Positions 33,280 through 46,161 are shown, counted from the first letter of the stretch. The stretch is DNA of 64,000 bases from Sciurus carolinensis (GCF_902686445.1 NC_062213.1:55997268-56061267); one strand, 5' to 3'. Program-made: numbers and translations. Notes: generated from the sequence alone by a model not told the origin.

Positions 33280-36200
33280 CATCTTGTACATAGAGTACTA
33301 TGTAGAATTAAAATGATATTCACATAAATGGTATTCTGGTCACTGTTTTAATTCTTAAAAATGAGAACTACAGATTCTTATAGTAAAATCTTTTTCTTTC
33401 CTTTTCTCTCTTTTCCTTGTATTTTTTAAAAACAAATAATGCTTTTATTTTTCTGTGCTGCTGTTTCATATATTGAATTATTTTGACAGATACCTAGTAT
33501 AATCACTTCAAAAGGCTTTTCATATTTGTAAGAAATAACAAACCATATGCCATCTAGCCGAAGCCCTGATTTGGAGAGAACATGGCTCTTGGCCAGCAAT
33601 TAATTAAGCTACCCTTTTGTTTTGGCCATATTGTGTTGTTGTATAGGTGTGAAATCATCTGTCCTCACTGGATAGGAATATTCCTGTGCATCCGTGGCAG
33701 TTTTAGGGAAAGCAGTCAACTTTGGTACTGTTTTTCTATAAAGAAATAGGAGTTGTAAGTCCAAGTAAGTGAAGCACAAGAAGAGCTGTTGGGTTAAAAT
33801 GGGCATAAGAATTGGCTCTTGGATAGCTGAAAAGTGATTCCTATCATTTTGGACCCTTGAATTTTGCACTAATATTAGCAGGAAGTTAGAAGCTGAACAT
33901 CTGTAGCAGGTGTCTGTTGCTAGAGAATATAGAACAAGAAAAGATTACTTAATTATGTGCTATGTATAGTGGGATGCCCTATTGTCAAAAAGAGAAAATA
34001 ATTAGCCTGACCAATCGATTTCTTGCATTTCTCCTAAATTCCAGTTGAGATATTCTTAAATTATCTTCAAACAGAGATCTGCTCTGATATCAGATTAGAT
34101 GGGCTCAATTAGGTTAGTCAGTGTTCCTCTCGAGTGACTTCACTGCTTCTCATTAGAGTAGAATTAACTTTTTATTCAGGATATAGTAGTTAAACAGAGT
34201 TCTGGGCCCCAGGTCTAAAGATTGCAATCAGGGAAGGCTGGTCTCAACAGAGAGCTTCCTTTCACCCATTTTGACCATTGTCACTGCTTCCCCTCATTCA
34301 TCCTCATTGCTGTTGATCTTAGCAAGAGAACCAGAGACACTATTGCCTTGCTTACAAATAAGGTTTTATGTTTGATCTTTTCATTTTGTAAAAGATAAAG
34401 CACCTAAATCTTAAAAGGGTGCTTTCTTTTTTTAATGAACAGCAATGGCTTTGGGAATTTCAAAAGCTGTATGTTTTGTGCATATGGTAAAAAGGACTGA
34501 CAACAGACATTGTGATCCAAATACTTTGTTTTCTCTTTCTTTTAGTGGAGAATTATTTTCCTAAGATGAAGCATGATTAAAATTAGAATTCTTTGGTGTT
34601 TTTCTCCAAACTCTAACTAATAAATCTAAATTCACACGTATATTTTGGAGGGTTTCTTGAACACTAGCCTTGTCAATTGAGCTTCTCTTTTCTTGCAATG
34701 AGTGCTGACTGGCCTGTGGTACCTGCACTTATCCACCCACACTCACCCTCTTCTACATTGATCAGGTGCCTATCTTTATTTTGGGGAAAAGTGAAAGTAT
34801 ATCAGAGTGCTTTGCAAATAACTGTAGGTGGGTGCAGAGAGGGTTAACCATCTGGCATTCTCAGTGGCTTAATTAGGCTCTGGCATAGAGCCAGCATCCC
34901 TAGAAAATGGGTCTGCCAGAGTCAGCCACAGAAACTGGTGGGTTTCAGCATCCTGGAAAGGTCTGGAGCCTTCAGGCACAGTCTGTGCTTGTGCTTACCT
35001 GTTGTGGGAAAGAGAGAGAGGCTGTCCAGACAAGGGACAAAAATAGCCAGTCATATTTCCATCCAGCACCACAATAGTGTTTGTCTCTTTGAAAAGGAGG
35101 CAGGAGTCCCTGTCAAGCGGCTCAGCCTCCCTAGTGATTCACTGCCCTGTGCTTTGCATGATTCAAGGAGCAGCCTGCGCAGACTGACTGGGGAGCCTCA
35201 GTGGTTCCTCTGAGATTGTACCCAAAGGAAAGAGCCTTCCCTGTAAAACAGGATGTTGTCAGGATTTGAGGTTTGGGATTCATCCCTGGAGATCTGGCAG
35301 TGCTGAGAAGTTTCAGTCAATGTTTAACCTCTATACTATTTCAAGAAAGGAAAGTAATTTCATTGTTGCTTTATTGATAAAATTCCTAGTAACTCAAAAG
35401 ATTATGAGCCTTTTGAAATAAAATATTGCTATAAATGTATTATTTTGTAAAACATACTAGTTTTGCAAGTATAAAATCTGAAAGATCAGGGATTATAATC
35501 CAGTATTTTCTACTTGTCTGATTAGCTTAAAATAAATATATTTGCTGTTTGGTTTGCTCACAACTCGGGTTTTTAGGACTAAAACTTGAAAAGTAATCTT
35601 TGTTTAATACCAAAACCTCATATTGTAATGTGCTTGAGTTTCTGTATGATGAAAAGATTTTCTGTGTAAAAATGTTTTCAGATAGGGGAAACCATTTTGC
35701 ATTAGAAACCTCTTTCTGGCCCTTTTATTTAAAGTTGTGCTATTTAATATTTCAGAATGAACTCCAACTTTTAAAAACTACATATAAATAAAAATATAAC
35801 AAAATCTTATAGTTCATAGAAAAAAACTTTATTGCAGTCTTTTTATTTAGAAAAGATAATTTATCCTGTAACTATTAAAAATAGGCAGAATGTCTCCCTT
35901 GGAATAACAATTTGAAAACTTTTTCATATTTTATAACCTTTGTATATAACAGATATCTCCAGGTATTAGTCTATCACCTATTCTTTGAAGCATTACTTAA
36001 TATAGTGCTATTTCACTACCACAAGAAAATGAATAACAATAGTTTGAAACTGTAGTCTGTCATTAGTTCAGTATTCTTAGTGGTAGTTAAAATAATATAA
36101 TTCCTGGATACACTAATGCTTTAAAGCTCATGTATCAAAGAGGGAAGAATTTCATTAAAAATCGGAAATTGGAAAATCAAAATCAAAACAGACTCAAAAT

Positions 36201-36879
36201 CTGTTGTGTAGCTCCAACTGTTTACATACAATGTGTCTTGTTAATCTCTATATCACTCATTTATTTTGGCACTTATTCATAGACAATCTTATTTCTTTAA
36301 CGTACATAGTTTCCAAAGCCAGATTAAAACCCTATGTCTGTGCTTAAGGCAGTATTGGCACAGACCCACAGTGAACCCTTATTTCCTTCAGTTGCATAAT
36401 TTGTTTTATTCAAATAAGTTGAACAAATCCGAACTAGTTTTGATATACTTGGGAGTTAAATTTGGAACATTTCTTGGAAGGTCTAAGAAAAATTCACCCT
36501 AACTTTTTATATGAACAGAATCCAGTGTTCCTGGTGGTGTCCACATATCACATTTGTTAGTATTTTAGCTTGTGTGGACAGAGTAGAGTAACAGGGCAAC
36601 TGTTAGTCACCAAACCACTTTTTGTTGACACAAAGTCTTGTACCTCCCTTTTTGTATTAAAGAAAAACTCATCAAAATGAATTGGTGACTCTTAATGTCT
36701 GTTAAAAATTGCTGCTGTATCAAATAAAATTAAGTAGCAATAAAAATTATTAAAAACAGCCCTGAGTTCCTTTGAATCTTAGCATCATCTCCTTCAATCA
36801 AGGATCCCTTTTCCTATTATGCTGTTTGGGGGAGAATTTCACAAGTCACAATAATGTGTTTTTTTCTTACCTTTGAAAA
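33280..36879. other. Longest repeat-poor stretch, no gene seen
   Basis: About 3.6 kb without a SINE, LINE or LTR that I can recognise, unusual for this window. 34830-35250 is GC-richer, with a 91-codon frame (34938-35213) that lacks any recognisable domain or splice context. 35800-36780 is AT-rich with several AATAAA-like strings but no matching exon. Confidence 0.4.
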
Positions 36880-36884
36880 CTTTG

Positions 36885-37230
36885 TAAAAGGTAACAAAGT
36901 TTTAATACAACATGAATGAACTTTGAAAACATTATGCCAAATGAAAGAAGCCAGTCACAAATGACAACATATTGTATGATTCACTTTATATGAAATGTCC
37001 AGAATAAACAAATCCATAGAAACAGAAAATAGATCAGTCATTGCCAGGGGCCAGGTGAGGAGAAATGGGGGATGTCTGCTGATAGGTTCAGGCTTTTTGG
37101 ATATGATGAAAATGTTCTAAAACTATTCTGGTAAAGACTGGTAACTCTAGAATGTACTAAAAATCACTGAGTTGTCCCCTTTAAATGGATAAATTTTATG
37201 ATATGTGAATTATATCTCAATAAAGCTGCT
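36885..37230 (+). mobile_element. Old L1M LINE 3' end
   Basis: aaatgaaagaagccagtcac, acatattgtatgattcac, gaaatgtccagaataaacaa, cattgccaggggccagg and gtgaattatatctcaataaag follow the same L1M 3' end seen at 21735-22060, ending with its polyadenylation-like ATAAAG. Confidence 0.8.
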
Positions 37231-37487
37231 AATAAGGTTTTAGTAATGGGAAATATTTTAGATTTTTAAAAATAGGTAATATTTTATGCTTATAGGTAAC
37301 CTCTCCCAAAATACCCCACTTTAGGGTGGTAAATGTAAGTTATATGTGGACTAAATCATTAGCATCATTTTATTAGCTTGTCATAATATCCACACTCCTA
37401 CTTGTTAATCTGTGTAGTCCTAAAATATAATTGTTTAAAAGACATTTTTTATCCTCTTGGACCACATTATCAGCTGAGATAAAATAC

Positions 37488-38030
37488 ATGTCTTCAGCAA
37501 ATATTTGTTAATGACTAATCTTTACCAAGTTCTGTCCCATTGTTACTCATACAGAGATGACCAGATTATGGTTCCTGCCCTCTGGAGTCTCACCATGAGT
37601 AGGGCAGACAGGCAAAAACAAAAGCCTGCCAGGAAAGGTGACAGTATGATACATGATGTCGAAGGCCTGACCATTCTCTGTAGGAGACCCACCAGACTTT
37701 GGGGGATGGGGAGAGAAAGCCCTGTGCTCTACCTCAAGACCTTAGGGAAGATTCTTCAACAACAGGACTTCTGATCTAAGTTTGAGAAGAAAGAGAATGT
37801 GCCAGATAGAAAAGGACCTTCGAGGCAGAAAGAATGAATAGCTCACACCAAGGCACAGGAGCACGGGGAAGACAGACGAAACCAGCACATACTGTTTGGG
37901 GACCAGAAGCGGCGCAGGTCACACTTGAGCCTAGGATTTGTGTCTGAGCCCAGTTGGGAGCTGCAGCAGCAAACAATGGGAAAGGTGGACCAGGGGGTGC
38001 CAGGAAGTGCCCTGTAGGCTTTACTGAATT
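37488..38030 (-). mobile_element. L2 LINE, minus strand
   Basis: gcaaatatttgttaatgac, agagatgaccagattatggt, cctgccctctggagtctcac, gggcagacaggcaaaaac and the accaaggcacaggagcacgg region lie in reversed L2 order. The 89- and 85-codon frames here are shadows of the repeat. Confidence 0.65.
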
Positions 38031-38127
38031 CATTAAGTAGCTCTGAGAGAACTGCTCATTTATTATTTAATCTCATTCATTTATAATCACCCATTATAGG
38101 GACAGAAGAGAAATTATGAAGTAGCCT

Positions 38128-38130
<3 letters not shown>

Positions 38131-38161
<31 letters not shown>
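38131..38161. repeat. T31 homopolymer
   Basis: An uninterrupted run of 31 T residues with no SINE body attached. Confidence 0.97.
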
Positions 38162-38168
<7 letters not shown>

Positions 38169-38300
38169 AAACTAAGGTCCAGAGAAGCCTAGAATGAATG
38201 AGTCTCACCCCAGCAGCTTGGATCCTGTGCTGCTTGCCTTTGGAAAGTCAGAGACTGCAGGACCTAAGTAGCGCTCAATAAGTGTTAGCTAGTCTTTCTT
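38162..38300 (-). mobile_element. MIR-derived sequence (tentative)
   Basis: gaggaaactaaggtccagagaagc is the reversed MIR core. The segment gcgctcaataagtgttagct at 38273-38292 looks like a MIR 3' end in the other direction. Confidence 0.45.
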
Positions 38301-38429
38301 TTCAGAGATGTTTCCAGTACTGTCCAGTGATACCTAAGAAGTACTAAAAGTTGTCCTGCTGAACCACAGAATGCCAACTTTACACAAAACAAAGGTTTCA
38401 ACCAAAACCTGTGTTGTGAAATTAGTTTA

Positions 38430-38832
38430 TAGCTCTTCATATCAAAAGAAATGTTTTAGGTCTTTAGAAGCTTAAAATGATCTTATCTCCTGGTGGAATC
38501 CATCCATTTGTAATTGTGAAATGTTGCTTTTTATCTCTACTGATGTTTCACTTCTTTTAAGTTTTGTATCTTATTAATATGGCTATGCCAGCTTCATTTT
38601 AATTAGAGTTCATATGATATATCTTTACCCATGCTTTTACTTCCAACTTTCCTGTGCCTTTTATTTATGTGAAGTGTGACTCTGGCAAACAGCATCCCTG
38701 TGGACTTTGTTTATCTATCAGATCTGCCCATCTTTGACTTTTCTTAGTCCTTTTAAATTTCATGAAATTAAAATATATTTGTGTTTAAATCAACTATTTT
38801 ACCACTCACTTTTCTTCCTTTTTCTGTTTTGA
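38430..38832 (-). mobile_element. Old L1 ORF2 fragment, minus strand
   Basis: tttatctctactgatgtttcac, ttattaatatggctatgccagc, atgatatatctttacccatgc and gtgtttaaatcaactatttt follow the reversed L1 ORF2 in order, heavily mutated. Confidence 0.65.
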
Positions 38833-38863
38833 AATGTAATCAACAAAAACAAACCAAAAAAGG

Positions 38864-38917
38864 AGACATATTTCCAGTATTCCAAGACATATTTCAATAT
38901 TCCAGACATATTTCTTA
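38864..38917. repeat. Degenerate tandem repeat, about 20 bp x 2.7
   Basis: agacatatttccagtattcca, then agacatatttcaatattcc, then agacatatttctta. Confidence 0.9.
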
Positions 38918-39319
38918 GGATATTCATTTAACCAGAAGGCCCTATCCTCCAGGGTTTTGGTATAAATGAGAAGTCTTTGCTATATGTATCTTCCTATTGC
39001 ATTTTCAAGAAACATACAAATTTTACTTTAATTAGAATTAAATATAGCAAAGAAAACTGGGCAAAAAGGAAGGGTCTTCCTCAGTGCAGGTTCTAGAGAA
39101 GAGAAAGATGTGTGGGGACAGTAAGGAAGGCTACTAGTCACAGATGGTTTAGTGAAACCTCGTAAGGTTGGACTTATTCCCCATGAGACCAGGGTGTTGG
39201 GGTGCTCCCGAGTCCCTTATCATACCTGGAATCATGATCCAGCTCAGATAGATACCCAGCACAGATTGGAGGATTTAGGGTTTCCACTTACAAGAAGAAA
39301 AGTTGGTGTTACCATCTGC

Positions 39320-39692
39320 ACCAGTTTGTTCTACAGGGAAACAGGACCAATAAGAATTATATAACTATAGATGATTTATTTTAAGGAACTGGCTTACCCA
39401 ATTGTTGGGGCTGGCAAGTCTGAAATATGTAGGGTAGGCTCGCAGACCGAAAACTAGCAGGAGTTTATACTGCAGTTTTGAGGCAGAATTTCTTCTCCAA
39501 GAAACCTTATATTTTGCTTTTAAGTCCTTCAACTGATTAGATGAGGCCCACTCCAATTATTTAGGGTAATTGTAGCTGTTAAGATTATCTACAAAATAAT
39601 TTTACAGCAACACTTAGATTACTATTTGACAAAATAACTGAGTACAATAGCCTAGCCACCTTGACACATGAAACGAACCATCCCACTACTTG
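39320..39692 (-). mobile_element. Old LTR-like repeat, family uncertain
   Basis: tacagggaaacaggaccaat, gatttattttaaggaactgg, gttggggctggcaagtctg, ttcaactgattagatgaggc and ccttgacacatgaaac lie in the order of a common mammalian interspersed repeat of MLT/MER LTR type. I am unsure of the subfamily. Confidence 0.5.
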
Positions 39693-40074
39693 TAGCATCA
39701 AATAATGTAGAAGCAGCAGCAAAATCACAAAGAGTTGTTTTTAATGGTGCTACAGCCTTTGAGATAATGGAAATGTCTCCTCCTGGGGACTTTTGGCAGC
39801 AAAACCTGGGACAGAAGCCCCTGGAGCAACCAAGTCAGGCATTATAGGGGTTTGTGTAGTTTTTGCAGGAAGAATTCATGATTCATGATAATTCCTTTAT
39901 TCTTCATCATGAATTTCCAATTTTCTCCAACTATGCAAGGGAAAGACAAGGGAGAAATAATTTGCTGTCACTGGGGATGTTACCCCATACAGTGCTATTA
40001 TACAAATGGCCATCCCCAAATTAAAAGAAAGTATTAGCATGTCTTTATTGTGTTTCTCTAAGTCATGATCTTTC

Positions 40075-40150
40075 TTTTTTACTTTATTTTAATTGTATAA
40101 ATTTATAGGGTATAGTGTAATCATTTGATATGTGTTTACAGTGTGTAATA
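40075..40150 (-). mobile_element. L1M 3' end fragment (tentative)
   Basis: tttattttaattgtataaat ... tttatagggtatagtgtaatc resembles the reversed L1MA/L1MB 3' terminus. Confidence 0.4.
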
Positions 40151-40264
40151 AATGATCTTTTATTTCTATCTCACTCTCACACTACATATGATTTACTTTT
40201 TCTATCTTAACTTTCACTATATTTCATTATATTTATTCCATTATATTTCATTTATTTCATTCTT

Positions 40265-40399
40265 CTTTTAAATTTTTTTTTTTTGGTTGTTGATAGACCT
40301 TTATTTTATTTGTTTGTTTATATGCAGTGCTGAGACTCAAACCCAGTGCTTCACACATGCTAGGTGAGCGTTCTGCCACTGAGCCACAACCCCAGCTGC
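40265..40399 (-). mobile_element. ID-type SINE with squirrel 3' tail and perfect 17-bp TSD
   Basis: Reversed tail (ttttttggttgttgatagac), then the reversed ID body (cacacatgctaggtgagcg ... cacaaccccagc). tcatttatttcattctt at 40248-40264 and 40400-40416 is an exact 17-bp duplication, the longest in the window. Confidence 0.96.
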
Positions 40400-40734
40400 T
40401 CATTTATTTCATTCTTTAACTGCCCTAAAAGAAATTTTAAAAGTCACTTTTGTTTCGGTTTACATAAATGAGGTCATTGACTGTTTGTTTTTAACTTCCT
40501 GGGGGAAAAAGGCAATTATATTACTGCTAACTATATCCCATAACTATGACTATGACTGTGACTCTCTGTGCCTATAGGTACAGATTTAGCTCCAAATCCT
40601 AAGGAGACCCTCCTGCCTTTGACAGCTATGTACTAATGGGACTGGAAACTTGCTGTCCTCTCCAGCAGTGATGAGAACTCTGTACACCCTTGGATCATGA
40701 AATATGCAATCAGAGTGGCATTGTATTTTTTAAA

Positions 40735-40935
40735 AGGGAGAAAACGGCTGGGGCCTGCTGAGTTCCAGCAGCTGCTGCTTGATGTCTTCTGCTGTGAGAG
40801 CACCTTTCTGACAGGTTCTCAGGCTCAGCTCTGAGGTCAGAACAGGATCAGGACAGGAACCCACTTCGCACTGACAGCTGCTCTGTTAGTCAGTGCGCTG
40901 ACTTCAGCTCCATGGCTTCTAAAGAATGTTTGATT
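40735..40935. promoter_or_regulatory. GC-richer block with hairpin and E-boxes (candidate element)
   Basis: Repeat-free. It contains the 12-bp palindrome cagcagctgctg (40766-40777), a second CAGCTG (40875-40880), and a hairpin with 9-bp arms cgcactgac (40867-40875) and gtcagtgcg (40889-40897) around a 13-base loop. Function is unknown, and an enhancer or a chance structure are both possible. Confidence 0.25.
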
Positions 40936-41980
40936 AATTTTCTCACTTCCAAAAGTTGTCTCTAAAAAAGAAAAAAAAAAAACTTCTATGATCATGCGCT
41001 TTAACTGGTTATTGTTTTTTTGCAGGAGGTTATGATTTTTCCTGAAATCAGATGGAATTTTTGTCTCCAACCTGCTCTTAGATGCTTTTACCTAACACAA
41101 ATGGATCAAATTGTGAATGTTACTGTTCAGATCAGATTTTTTATTCTGATCTCTAGGAGTGGATTATTTGCTTGGTAGAATGAGGCAACTCGTCCATTCG
41201 GATTATTGAACTGCTGGTTCCCTGTAATAGTGCGGCTACCCATGGCAATAAGGAACTCTGCTGAGGGTGTGAGACTCTTCCCTGTGATAAGGACCCAGAG
41301 GTGAGGAGGGAGGAAGGGTTCCGCTAGTGAGAACAGGGATGATCTGCTGGCATGTTCTGTGATGGTTATTGTGCCATGTGGAGATGAAGTCAGCTCATTT
41401 GAGGGACAGAGATCTGGACGCCGGAGTCCTGTCATAGCAAGGACATTTCCACCTTTACTTGAGATTTACTTAATGTCATTGTCTTGTAAAATAGAGTGTG
41501 AACCATATCTACGCCCAATGTAAATGTATTTGTTCTTACTCTTCATTTATATGGTGTATAGCTCAATGATGATACAATTTCAGAAGGTTAGAGATAGAAG
41601 AGAAAGTAGGCTTCCTAGAAACTTAGTTTTCTCTCTGATATCTCCTATTAAATCCATTAAGATAAGATAGTGCATCTCAAGTTATATGAATGAATTCGTT
41701 TCCATCTATCTACAATCAAGGAAATCACTGAAACCATTCTAACAGATTTTTAAGGGAGATGTTTTTGAATGATTTGACTTAAAATATGGACTGTATAATA
41801 TATAAAATCCACTTGGGGAAAGGGGAGTTGGGAACATCTCATTATTTTCCAAAGTTGATAGGTCATTGGATATTGGATATCTCTATTAGTTCTATCAAAA
41901 GGGCACAAATATATATATCAATCAAGAATCCAAAGTTAGGGCAGTTGTAATTGTGTTATTGTAAAAGTCCTGAATCCTTC
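40936..41980. other. Single-copy DNA, no gene seen
   Basis: 41130-41440 is GC-balanced with a 102-codon minus-strand frame (41127-41435) that has no recognisable domain and could be a decayed LTR. The rest is AT-rich. Confidence 0.35.
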
Positions 41981-41984
41981 TTTT

Positions 41985-42960
41985 TTATAATTCTCTCACC
42001 CAGGTTGGCCTTCCCTGCATAGGTTTTATACTCAGGGTTGATCCTTCCATGGTTGCAAGATGGTGGTAAAAATACTAGGCATCACAAGTGACAATTACAG
42101 ATGCAGAAAAGGGGGCATCTATTTTCTGTGTCTTTTTTTAAGAGTAAGAAAACTTTCCCAGGAGTTACCCTGTGAATACAATGATGAGGGTGAGACCAAC
42201 ATGATCGATTCACACTTACCAAGATCTGCCAGTACCGTCCTCATAATTTGTAAGGCCCAGTGCAAAATGAAAATTCGGTCCCTTTGTCAGGAATGGGAAG
42301 TTAATCTTCCCTTCTGTGGGCCCAACATGGAACCCACAGTGGTGAACAACCCCAGGGATCGCTGCCTGTCTGCCAGAGTGCACAGAGATATCTGGATCAT
42401 GGATGGATGAGAGGCTCCCACTGTTTTTCACCCAGAACATGCCACAGCATTGTCAGCCTGGGGCTGGAAGGGCCACTTCTATGCCTTGCAGTTGGGATTC
42501 CATAGAACAGGTGTCCAGCCCTAAACCTGATGGCTAAGAACATGTTCTGAGGAAGCCAACAACATGTGACCCCTGGGAGCATGCTTCAGTGTCCCACCAA
42601 GCTTCATTTACAGCCACAGACGCAAAGATGATGTTATTAAGAATTTCAGGTTAGTGACAACAAAGCATGAAACCTCAAACATAGGGCTCCTCTGTGCAGG
42701 AGGCCCTGAGTGGCTGTGCTGGTGGGTTGTACGCCCATTCTCCTCAGCCACCCTCCCCTGAAAAATATCAGAGTGGCTGCCTGAAAAAAATGGGGCTTTG
42801 TCATGAAGGAAGAAATGGAGGTAGAGAGAGCAGTAGACATTAGGCTGAAAATCAGTGATGTCTGCTCTCAACACCACAGCCAGAGAAAATACAGTCCCAA
42901 AGTAAAAGTCACAGGGCATGTGCTCTGACTTCACATTGGCAGCTCCAGCAGAGATTTATC
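41985..42960. repeat. Cluster of old repeats, families not identified
   Basis: 41985-42180 resembles an old repeat family (ggttgcaagatggtgg ... gcatctattttctgtgtc). 42237-42286 (ataatttgtaaggcccagtg, caaaatgaaaattcgg) and 42630-42740 (ttattaagaatttcagg ... gcatgaaacctc) look like two halves of one mammalian repeat, separated by about 340 bases of other sequence. The frames of 61-116 codons here overlap each other on both strands and show no protein signature. Confidence 0.4.
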
Positions 42961-43179
42961 CATTTGACATTGGTTATCACTCACCCTGAACAAGATCTGA
43001 GAGGTAAGCTAATCTGACAAAGTAAATCCCCTAAACTCAAAATTTACTGCAGATGGAAAAATAACATTTCTTTATTAATGTAACTATATTGGTAAAGATG
43101 TTTTTATATTTTTGTTTCATAATCTTTATTTATAGCCCTGTATCCAAGTATTGCATACGTGTATGTGTGTGTATTGTGC

Positions 43180-43500
43180 TGGTTTTCGTGGAGGTCTTAC
43201 ATATCTGTTTTGTCTTTTTGTTGTTATTGCCAGTGGTGTCTTTCCTTCTATGTCTTAATACTTAATGGTTTTTCAGTTTGTTTGTATATATGAAGCACTG
43301 AATTTTTGTGTATTAACTTTGTATCCTGTCATGTCATTAAATTTGTGGGTTGTAATATTTACTACTTTTACTATCTGGGATTTTCCAAGGGAAAAAAATC
43401 ATCCTCTGTAAGCAATGAAAAATATAATCTTCTTCCAGTTTTTATGCTTATTTCTTATGTTTTCTAACTATGTTGGTTAAAGTGACACTTCTTGTTATTA
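43180..43500 (-). mobile_element. Old L1 ORF2 fragment, minus strand
   Basis: gtgtattaactttgtatcctg, gggattttccaagggaaaa, atcatcctctgtaagcaatg and actatgttggttaaagtg follow reversed L1 ORF2. Confidence 0.65.
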
Positions 43501-45402
43501 AAGTATAAAAGTGCCAGATTTTTCTTTTTTATTAAACTGATTTTTTAATGCTTAGGGACCATCCTGAAATTTTAAATTGAAATGGTGTCTTTACAAAAAA
43601 CAAAAAAGCTTGCTGTTTCAATTAGAAAAAAATAATAATTTTGTGGAACTATAATTAATGACTTACTGGTAAGTTTTTTTTTTTTTCCTTTACTGTAAGG
43701 GTGTCTAGAAAATTCAGAAAGTACACAAGAACAAAAGAAGAAAATTAATCCCTCCACTCAGAGATGATCATTGGAAATATATTAGCATGCTGCATTCTAG
43801 AATTTTTTTCGAAGTAGGAAATCTTGAACAGATAAATTTTGTTTTAGTTAATAGTGGATACTATTTTTATAACTAGTTCTACTTTTGGCAAATTGATTCT
43901 TGTTTTGTGAGATTTTGAACCTAACATTAAATTAGATGTCAATTAAATCAAACTGATTGGGCTAGGAGTATTATTTATACTTTCATTAGTACAAACAAGG
44001 AAAGAGCATATACCACAATATCTACTTCTTCTTTACTTCAACCACATATGTTAAATAGCATTTAAAAATGCCACAGTATCACTTATCCCAACTCAGCTGT
44101 CAGTGATGGGTTTGTCTGAGTGTCAGTAGAGTTCTCCCCTACCACCTACTATTGCTCTGTTACTTTGCTGCTCAGTTGAGGTGACATATTTATTAAAGCA
44201 ATTAATTCATACTGGTAAACATTCTTTAGTTTATAGGTCTTATGCCTCAGAGATTTGTAGGTATGTATTTTAAAACAATTTACTTTTTAGTGCTTACTCA
44301 TAAAGATCTGTTCTATCACTATATTTAAAAAGTAATATAACAGCATGTTTTTCATTGCCTCAGCATTTATTATAATGTAATTTGTTTTTGAAATTCTAAT
44401 CTGGGGGAAAAGTAATTTTGATTAAATGGTTTAACTCCTTTGAGATTGCTTAGCCCCTCTGAAAAATGGGCTTGATAAATCTTGCTTTTCAAAGGTACTA
44501 CCAGTATTTCTTAAGTTCCTGCAATATGCCACACTATGTGCTTTAAGTAGATTTAACACAGAAGTAAGGGAATTTAATAGTGGTTAGATACCACTAGGTA
44601 CACATTTATGTAGATTACTGAAGTAGTAGATAGGTTTGTGACTTTTCTGTTGATGATTTCACATAGATAATTTTCAGAAGGATGAGATGAGCCCAGAAGA
44701 GAGGTGACAGATTATTGCCATTGTCAGGGTGTGGCATTCTGATGACTTGACTTTGGATAATGGCATTGGGAATGTAGCAGAAGGAATGGGTTCATGATAT
44801 AGTTATAAAATAGTAAGTAATGGACTTTGTGTTTTAAATAAAATATTGGGATCCAGGAGGTTTTTTTAGATTATCACCTTAGGAACCTTGGATAAACAAT
44901 TTGGTCTTGAAATTGTGTTAGACCTTTTTGTATTGGTCTCTAATGCAAATTAGATTTAGTATTTTTAAGAAGATTTCTTGGGAGTATCTTTCATTCATAC
45001 TGTGAAATAGATTCTTACAATATGTGCTTTATGTGGGTGTTTTTTTTTGTGAGGACTAAGTGAGTTGATATTTAGAATATTGACTTTGATAGATTTGGCA
45101 TGTATTAAAGGTTCAGTAAATGTCATTTTTCTTTAGAGTTGCATGGGATTACCTGTATGGGCTCACTTATTACCCCTTTATTCTTTCACACTTTTTTAGA
45201 CTGTACATTTTCTTCCTGTTTTCTTTTTAAAATGTCAAGGTCGTTTTCATTAACAACTAATGAGGTTTTACATTTATCCACATAAACATGGATATAAAGG
45301 TGAAAAGGATTGAAACTGTGCTTGTGCATTGATTTGAATCCTCATAGTCACAGGAAAGGAGAGTGTAACTTCTAGGAGCATGCCACAAAGAAAGTGTAAA
45401 AT
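43501..45402. other. AT-rich DNA, no gene seen
   Basis: 44425-44560 may hold small MIR pieces (ttaactcctttgagattgc; cctctgaaaaatgggc), too decayed to call. No gene seen. Confidence 0.35.
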
Positions 45403-46119
45403 GCAGGATATATAAAGAACTCTATAAAGAACGTCAAAAACTCAACAACATCAACAATAAAGCCCACAAATAGCACTGTTTGAAAATGGGCAATAGATTT
45501 AGAAAGATATTTCTCAAAAGAAAAAATTCAAATCACTAATAGGTACACAGAAAAGTACTCATCATCACTAATCATGAGGGAAATGCAGATCAAAACCACA
45601 ATGAGATTTTACCTCATCTCAGTAAGAATGGCTAATATCAAAAAAACTAAAGAACTGGTGAGGATGTGGGGAAAAGGGAGCACTAGTATTGGTAGGAATA
45701 TAAATTAGTGTAGCCATTACAGAAAGAAGTATAGTGGTTCCTCAAAAAATTAAATGCAGAAGTATCATATGATCCAGCATTCCACTAGTGGATATATATG
45801 TCCAAAGGAAATGAAATTGATATTTCAAGGTGACATCTGTGCTTCCATGTTCAATATAGCACTGTTCACAATAACCATGATATGGAAACAACCTGAGTGT
45901 CCATTGACTGTTGAATAGATACAGAAAATGTGATATATGGACACAACGATATTATTCATCCATAATAAGAATGAAATCCTGTTATTTGTGAAAACATAGA
46001 TGGGGAAATTGTTAGGTTAAGTCAAATAGATTAGTTACAGAAAGACAAGTACTGGATGATCTCACTTATATAAGGAATCTAAAAAAAAGTTAAGAGTAGA
46101 ATAGGCTAGGAACAGTGCA

Positions 46120-46161
<42 letters not shown>

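Noticed and set aside
34938..35213. 91-codon frame in the repeat-poor stretch
   Set aside because: No domain, no splice context, and no supporting frame nearby.
42060..42934. Cluster of frames of 61-116 codons on both strands
   Set aside because: They overlap each other in several frames and lie over old repeat sequence. No coding bias is evident.
44425..44560. Possible MIR fragments
   Set aside because: Only two short matches in uncertain order, too weak to annotate.
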